Shown here one piece after another: positions 40,530-44,386 of a stretch of DNA of 44,386 nt. The notes under the pieces are model-generated. The model ran no database searches, was not told where the DNA came from, and saw only the letters and a program-made list of their open reading frames with translations. A program made the position numbers and the translations under genes. This DNA is from an uncultured Oligoflexales bacterium (GTDB taxonomy: Bacteria; Bdellovibrionota_B; Oligoflexia; Oligoflexales; JAPPIL01): contig OY282439.1 in NCBI GenBank assembly GCA_958296095.1, forward strand, positions 1 through 44,386, written 5' to 3'. The first letter of the stretch is position 1, and every line of letters begins with the position of its first letter.

Positions 40530-40786
40530 TACCATCTGAGTTGCGAGCACGGGTTGATGCCTACCTGGAAAGGGTACGGCTCGGTGGCGGCAGACACAGC
40601 ATCAAGGCACTGGGGGACAGTATTTTTGAGATCAGGGTTCATGCTGGGGCTGGCTACCGTGTGTATTTTGCGCGAAAGAAGGGTGGCAACATGTTGATAC
40701 TCGCCGCGGGGAGCAAATCAACACAAAGCCGTGACATAAGGAAGGCGAGATTCTACTGGAGGAACTATTGTGCATCGGTCAAATGA
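40517..40786 (+). CDS. RelE/HigB-type addiction toxin (short N-terminus)
   Basis: The predicted protein has 89 residues. The core DSIFEIRVHAGAGYRVYFAR and ILAAGSKSTQSRDIRKARFY match the phage-derived Gp49/HigB-type 'addiction module killer' family, which includes ribosome-dependent RNases. Family members are about 100 residues, starting with a WL-R-L helix. Here the frame begins at ATG 40517 directly after an in-frame TAA, so about 15 N-terminal residues are missing. It may be weakened or inactive. The GTG of the antitoxin gene lies 17 bases before its end. Confidence 0.8.
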   Translation: MLRSLPSELRARVDAYLERVRLGGGRHSIKALGDSIFEIRVHAGAGYRVYFARKKGGNMLILAAGSKSTQSRDIRKARFYWRNYCASVK

Positions 40787-41075
40787 CTATGACAGCTATG
40801 TAGCTGCACAGCTGCGTGATCCACAGTATCGACAAAGCTATTTGTTGGCACTTATGTCCACTGTAGATGGGGAAGAAGGCCTGTCCCTTCTCGACGCACT
40901 GGTGAGTGTCATCGGGAAAATGGGAGTGACAGAGTTTGCCGCTTTGGCTGGAATGCAGCGCGCGAGCGTGGCAAGAATCATCTCGCAGAAATCGCCCCCT
41001 AAACTGGAGACCCTAGACAAGATGCTCGCCCCCTTTGGGTTGAAGGTTAAGATTGACGTAGAAAAAGTTGCCTAA
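40770..41075 (+). CDS. HigA-like helix-turn-helix antitoxin
   Basis: The predicted protein has 101 residues, from GTG 40770, overlapping the toxin gene. The pattern SYLLALMSTVDGEEGLSLLD, then GVTEFAALAGMQRASVARII and LETLDKMLAPFGLKVKI matches antidote proteins paired with the killer family above (COG3636). The C-terminal helix-turn-helix probably binds the palindrome at 40502-40529. Toxin-first order is typical for this class. Confidence 0.83.
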   Translation: MHRSNDYDSYVAAQLRDPQYRQSYLLALMSTVDGEEGLSLLDALVSVIGKMGVTEFAALAGMQRASVARIISQKSPPKLETLDKMLAPFGLKVKIDVEKVA

Positions 41076-41143
41076 ACAGTTGGTCGAGAGGATTGCCTCA
41101 CCACCTATTGACTTCTACTCTCGTACTATGTGCGCGTCGCTAA

Positions 41144-41683
41144 TCAGCCCATCGAGAATTCAAACAGCTGTCGCTGCTGGCCATCAATCTCCTCGCGGGA
41201 GGCGATACCATTATCGATGAGGGCACGTAAAATTTCCATTCCGACCCTGGCCCTAGCTTTAGCGGGCAGGCGGGCGAGGTTGGCGGCCATCTCCAAGTTC
41301 CACACCACGGTGTTGCCAAACGGCGGCTTGTCTCGCCGTGATTTCGTCGCCAATAGTGCATCGAGGCTAGCGCTAGCCACTGACCTCAGCACCTGGCGCA
41401 ATTCCCGCTCTCGATCGTCACGCGGGACGATATTTGAGTGCGAAAGAATCTCGGCAAACAGGGTAGATGGGTGCGTGTTGAGATACTCGGCCAGCTTGGC
41501 CAGCATGCTGATGGAAAAGCCTTGGCTGCCAATCAAGGCAGGCTCTTCCTGCTCGTAACGCTTGATCTGCTGGATGCTAACCCCCATCCCCGTGGCTAAT
41601 TCCTGCTGGGTTAAGCCTTCCCGTTCCCGTACAGCTCTAAAGGTACGGCCGAGACCAACAATAAATTCAGCTGTCATGTCCAT
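41144..41683 (-). CDS. XRE-family transcriptional regulator
   Basis: The predicted protein has 179 residues. An XRE helix-turn-helix lies at residues 10-65 (FRAVREREGLTQQELATGMG, SIQQIKRYEQEEPAL). The C-terminal region is helical, with conserved-looking patches (AANLARLPAKARARVGMEIL). It is divergent from the conjugation operon, with about 170 bases between them. It is a natural candidate to regulate that operon through GACTA-N6-TAGTC at 41779-41794 and the sister site at 39495. The start could also be ATG 41677. Confidence 0.8.
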   Translation of the reverse strand: MDMTAEFIVGLGRTFRAVREREGLTQQELATGMGVSIQQIKRYEQEEPALIGSQGFSISMLAKLAEYLNTHPSTLFAEILSHSNIVPRDDRERELRQVLRSVASASLDALLATKSRRDKPPFGNTVVWNLEMAANLARLPAKARARVGMEILRALIDNGIASREEIDGQQRQLFEFSMG

Positions 41684-41777
41684 TAGTTATGTAATCCTAA
41701 AAAAAATTTCATAGATTGCCAATTATTTCTTTACAAGAGCAAATATCCACGATACGTTGTCCGTAGAATTTAATTTT

Positions 41778-41795
41778 AGACTATTTTTGTAGTCT
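41778..41795. promoter_or_regulatory. Candidate operator before the conjugation operon
   Basis: AGACTA-TTTTTG-TAGTCT is a perfect 6-bp-armed inverted repeat, 62 bases before ATG 41857. It shares GACTA-N6-TAGTC with 39495-39510. Confidence 0.55.
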
Positions 41796-41856
41796 TATCA
41801 ACCGCGGTGTTGGGGGGGTGCCGCCGTGCCAACAACCACCAGTGGAGGAGAGCGAC

Positions 41857-42327
41857 ATGCGTCAATCACAACTGCAACCCTGGCTAAACGAGGATGGCAG
41901 CCTTAAATCCGATGCCGAATTGAGGCAGGTGGGGCAGCAATGGCCACCCCGCGTGTGGGAGGCCTACCTGGCTACGCTTGAGGTCGGTCGGCGAGAGGAA
42001 GATGTGCTTCCGCCTGCTAAAATGGATGCCTTTTCCACAGAAAAATACGCGGGCATGCTGTTTTCTATGGCCAACCACAAGAAGTATCGCTTGCTAAAAT
42101 TTGCGCTCAATGCCTCTATCAGCACGCTTTCGCCACGACAAAAGGAGATCATTGTTAGCCATTACTGGGGCGATAAAACAGTTGCTGAACTAGCTCTAAG
42201 CCTGGGCGTTACTGAGCAGTCGGTGCGTAAAACCATAAAGACAGCTTTGGCGAAACTGCGGGTGTGTTTGACGAATGCTCCGCTGTTGAAACAGATTATG
42301 CTCGTCAGAAAAATGCTAGCCTCCTGA
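41857..42327 (+). CDS. Sigma-region-4-like regulator 1
   Basis: ATG 41857 follows GGAGGAG by 7 bases, giving 156 residues. The C-terminal half (STLSPRQKEIIVSHYWGDKT, then VAELALSLGVTEQSVRKTIK) is a sigma-70 region 4-like helix-turn-helix. The N-terminal half (LKSDAELRQVGQQWPPRVWE) is not region 2, so it is not a full sigma factor. It is the first gene of the run leading into the transfer operon, so it may act as an activator or anti-silencer. Confidence 0.68.
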   Translation: MRQSQLQPWLNEDGSLKSDAELRQVGQQWPPRVWEAYLATLEVGRREEDVLPPAKMDAFSTEKYAGMLFSMANHKKYRLLKFALNASISTLSPRQKEIIVSHYWGDKTVAELALSLGVTEQSVRKTIKTALAKLRVCLTNAPLLKQIMLVRKMLAS

Positions 42328-42433
42328 GCCCGTGAAAAAAACTGTGATCTATGCATGTTAGGTTGCATGTGGTTGTGCTTGGTTGTGTTTTCCTGCCTTA
42401 GCGGGGGGGGACGGCTAACTTCGGAGGTGCAAC

Positions 42434-42673
42434 ATGACGGTAATGTTTTCGGTGGAGGATCAGAGCATCGCCCGCTCGCTGTCGCGGCAGCTAAGGCCAA
42501 AACAGCGACAAGCGGTGACGCTGAGGTTCTGGCACGACTGCTCAATACTGGAGATTGCGAGGTCACTCGGTATCTCGTGGGATGAGGCGGATAGGATGCT
42601 CAAAGATGCGCTCGCCCGATTGGAAGAGCAGTGCCTGGCGCATCCGTACTTTTCTAGAAGGAGAACAGCCTAA
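42434..42673 (+). CDS. Sigma-region-4-like regulator 2
   Basis: The predicted protein has 79 residues, with GGAGG 7 bases before ATG 42434. Almost the whole chain is one region-4-like domain: RQLRPKQRQAVTLRFWHDCS, then ILEIARSLGISWDEADRMLK. It resembles the C-terminal domain of the 41857 product, so the two may be related or work together. The gene ends just before the pilin gene. Two such orphan regulators in tandem at the head of a transfer operon are unusual. Confidence 0.65.
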   Translation: MTVMFSVEDQSIARSLSRQLRPKQRQAVTLRFWHDCSILEIARSLGISWDEADRMLKDALARLEEQCLAHPYFSRRRTA

Positions 42674-42726
42674 TGCCAGCGCAACAGTTTCAAAACCCTA
42701 GTGCTTTATCGGCAAGGAGAACCGCG

Positions 42727-43029
42727 ATGACAAAAAAACTTTGGAAAATCTATCTCTGGGTGTTCAGTGGCGCATTGCTTAATTTGCCTGATTTGGTGCT
42801 GGCCTGGGGTGGTAGCAATTTTGAAGGCAGAATTCGCTCGTTCACCGACAGTTTGATGTCGGTGATCTTGCCGGCGGTAGCAATTCTCGGTCTGCTCTAC
42901 GCCGCCATGCTGGCGATGAGTGGCGATGAAGGGGCAAAGCGGCGCATGGTTTTGGTAGTGATCGCGAGCGTGGTGGGTTTTCTCGCTCCGCCGATCATTG
43001 GCTGGTTTCAATCTGCCGCGGTGGGGTGA
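42727..43029 (+). CDS. virB2: VirB2/TrbC-like conjugative pilin
   Basis: ATG 42727 is chosen for AAGGAG 9 bases upstream; it gives 100 residues. An earlier frame from 42673 adds a hydrophilic stretch. The signal peptide (KIYLWVFSGALLNLPDLVLA) is followed by a mature part with two hydrophobic helices (MSVILPAVAILGLLYAAMLA and MVLVVIASVVGFLAPPIIGW) joined by a short GDEGAKRR loop. This is the standard VirB2/TrbC plan, subunit of the conjugative pilus. It is followed by VirB3- and VirB4-like genes. Confidence 0.84.
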   Translation: MTKKLWKIYLWVFSGALLNLPDLVLAWGGSNFEGRIRSFTDSLMSVILPAVAILGLLYAAMLAMSGDEGAKRRMVLVVIASVVGFLAPPIIGWFQSAAVG

Positions 43030-43032
43030 AGG

Positions 43033-43395
43033 ATGCAACTTGACCACTCGTTCGACTATGCCTCGTTGCGGGAGGCTGGGCCGCCTCTTGCTCGTTCCAC
43101 AGTGCAACGTAACTTGGATGCCAAGCTTAAGATCGGCAATATCGAAGCACTCGACCTGCTTAGCGCGTTGATCTGTGGTGCAGTGATGAACCTGTTCTTC
43201 AGCGGCACGGCGCTAGAAGTTCCACTAGTGGTTGGCGGCCCTATGCTCAGCCTGGCTGTGCTTTACTTTGGCAAGCGAGGCAAGCCTGAAAAATACTTGC
43301 TGCACTGGTTGCGTTTTTATTTAGAGCCAGGCTTTTTTGCCGCGGGGGAAGAGCCCAGCAAAGTTTTAGCGATGAGGAGAAAAATCTATGCGTAG
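43033..43395 (+). CDS. VirB3/TraL-like inner-membrane T4SS protein
   Basis: The predicted protein has 120 residues, starting 3 bases after the VirB2 stop. Hydrophobic segments (about residues 40-60 and 64-80) precede GKPEKYLLHWLRFYLEPGFF, a motif like that after the membrane hairpin in VirB3/TraL proteins. VirB3 anchors VirB4 at the membrane. The last 8 bases overlap the VirB4 start. The N-terminal extension of about 35 residues is longer than usual. Confidence 0.75.
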   Translation: MQLDHSFDYASLREAGPPLARSTVQRNLDAKLKIGNIEALDLLSALICGAVMNLFFSGTALEVPLVVGGPMLSLAVLYFGKRGKPEKYLLHWLRFYLEPGFFAAGEEPSKVLAMRRKIYA

Positions 43396-44386
43396 CTTAG
43401 CGGCGGAGCTGGACTTCTGGCACTTCGAGGACAATTTGATGGTGTTCAAAGACGGCTCGCTCGCGGCAGGTTTCGAGCTGGCAGGCTTTGACATGACTTG
43501 TGCCACCGAGGCGAGCATCAATCAGCTGAACAGAGGGTTAGAGAACTTGCTTATCTCTGCGGCTGAAGGTGTGCGCTTGCAAGTGTTTTATCAGCTGACG
43601 ACAAACGTTGAGGAGCTGATCAAGCAACATCAACAGCTATCAAGCTCCATTTCAGGCAACTACGCGCGTTTAGCTGCGGCACGGGTCAATTTCTATCGCC
43701 AGAACCAAGCTGAAGGGAACTACTTCGTGCCCAAGATACTCTTCTTCGTGCGCAGCAAGTCCTATGGCACGTCGCGCCTGGGAGACTCTTTGTCTGTTTT
43801 CTCGCGCCACGCCCGACAAAAACAGGGCTTGTTTACGCGGGCGCGTGACTTTCAGCACCTTAGCCAGGTGGAATTCGACCATCGCAAAGCCAAGTTTCTG
43901 CGGGAAGTAAAGGGCATCGCTTCAGCCCTGACGGCAACAGGACTGGCACCGCAAGTGTTAAGACAGGAGGCGTGGTTTAGGCTATTGTTTGAATACTTGA
44001 ATTTTGATCGCACTGAAAGAATAGGCAGTGGGCGTTATCGTCAGCCGCATAGTTGCCTCGATACCTCTGTGGGCGAGCAGTTGACCTTGACCGATTGCCT
44101 TTGGAACCAGGAGGCAGTCACACTGGGCAACTATAAGTTTCGCACCATCAGTATGGCGATGTTGCCCGAAGGTCAGACGTTTGCGGCCATGGCTAATGTG
44201 TTTGCCGCGGTGCCATTTCACTTTTGGTTGAGCCAAAACATTCACTTGCTCGACCAAGCGCAAGCCAGATCAGCGCTGGAGATGAAGCGCAGAATTGCGC
44301 ATTCGATGGCGGCAGGCAGTCAGCACGTCAGTGATTTGGATTCCGAAAACAAACTCGGACAGATCGAAGGTTTGCTGGGCAATTTA
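43388..44386 (+). CDS. virB4: VirB4/TraC-type conjugation ATPase, N-terminal part (continues at 1-1473)
   Basis: ATG 43388 starts inside the VirB3 stop region (ATGCGTAG). The 333 codons to the window end encode the non-ATPase N-terminal domain typical of TraC/VirB4 (RSLAAELDFWHFEDNLMVFK, FELAGFDMTCATEASINQL, QLTLTDCLWNQEAVTLGNYK). The frame does not stop at 44386. It continues in phase from base 1 into the Walker A domain. The combined length is about 823 residues. Confidence 0.93.
   Translation, partial: MRSLAAELDFWHFEDNLMVFKDGSLAAGFELAGFDMTCATEASINQLNRGLENLLISAAEGVRLQVFYQLTTNVEELIKQHQQLSSSISGNYARLAAARVNFYRQNQAEGNYFVPKILFFVRSKSYGTSRLGDSLSVFSRHARQKQGLFTRARDFQHLSQVEFDHRKAKFLREVKGIASALTATGLAPQVLRQEAWFRLLFEYLNFDRTERIGSGRYRQPHSCLDTSVGEQLTLTDCLWNQEAVTLGNYKFRTISMAMLPEGQTFAAMANVFAAVPFHFWLSQNIHLLDQAQARSALEMKRRIAHSMAAGSQHVSDLDSENKLGQIEGLLGNL

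Overview
The window appears to be one complete circular plasmid of 44,386 bp, opened inside a conjugation ATPase gene. The last 333 codons (from 43388) run in frame into the first base and on to a stop at 1473, giving one VirB4/TraC-type protein of about 823 residues. Lipoprotein signals, class III prepilin leaders, an envelope-spanning type IV secretion set and perfect DnaA boxes (TTATCCACA) point to a Gram-negative, probably proteobacterial host. I cannot name a genus.

Layout. (1) Conjugation, 41857-7092 across the join: two small sigma-region-4-like regulators, then VirB2-, VirB3-, VirB4-, VirB5/TrbJ-, VirB6/TrbL-, VirB8-, VirB9- and VirB10-like genes, an FtsK-like coupling ATPase and a candidate MOBC-type relaxase. 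Most genes overlap or abut. I see no VirB11. A lipoprotein at 7267 could play the VirB7 role. A roughly 130-bp sequence after the relaxase recurs inverted at 15612-15750 and is the best oriT candidate. (2) 8610-12733: a type IV pilin, a Prim-Pol/RepA-helicase replication gene with a probable antisense RNA over its leader, a parA relic and an intact parB-like gene. (3) 12770-14427: a PIN and XRE-ImmA/IrrE toxin-antitoxin pair. (4) 14640-16798: relics, a DUF5678-like gene and a retropepsin-like protease. (5) 16907-21567: a second pilin and an operon of three large minor pilins with collagen-like Gly-X-Y C-termini. (6) 21824-23621: a scrap-yard with fragments of the RepA leader, the 8610 gene, pilin and Rpn nuclease. 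(7) 23640-34860: two diverged copies of a par/rep/iteron replicon flanking an IS3-family element, which is itself split by an IS1634-family element. (8) 34896-41683: AbiE toxin-antitoxin, an Rpn nuclease, several unknown genes, a lipoprotein, a RelE/HigA-type pair and an XRE regulator.

The most striking observations are these. The two iteron replicons are nearly identical except for a block covering the initiator's C-terminal half and its ten 22-bp iterons, so protein and binding site have changed together. The RepA antisense-RNA fold is preserved in a second, sequence-divergent copy. An exact 283-bp direct repeat flanks the IS1634 element. The plasmid also carries collagen-tailed minor pilins without any pilus motor. 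Three replication modules and three par sets or relics suggest a cointegrate of related plasmids.
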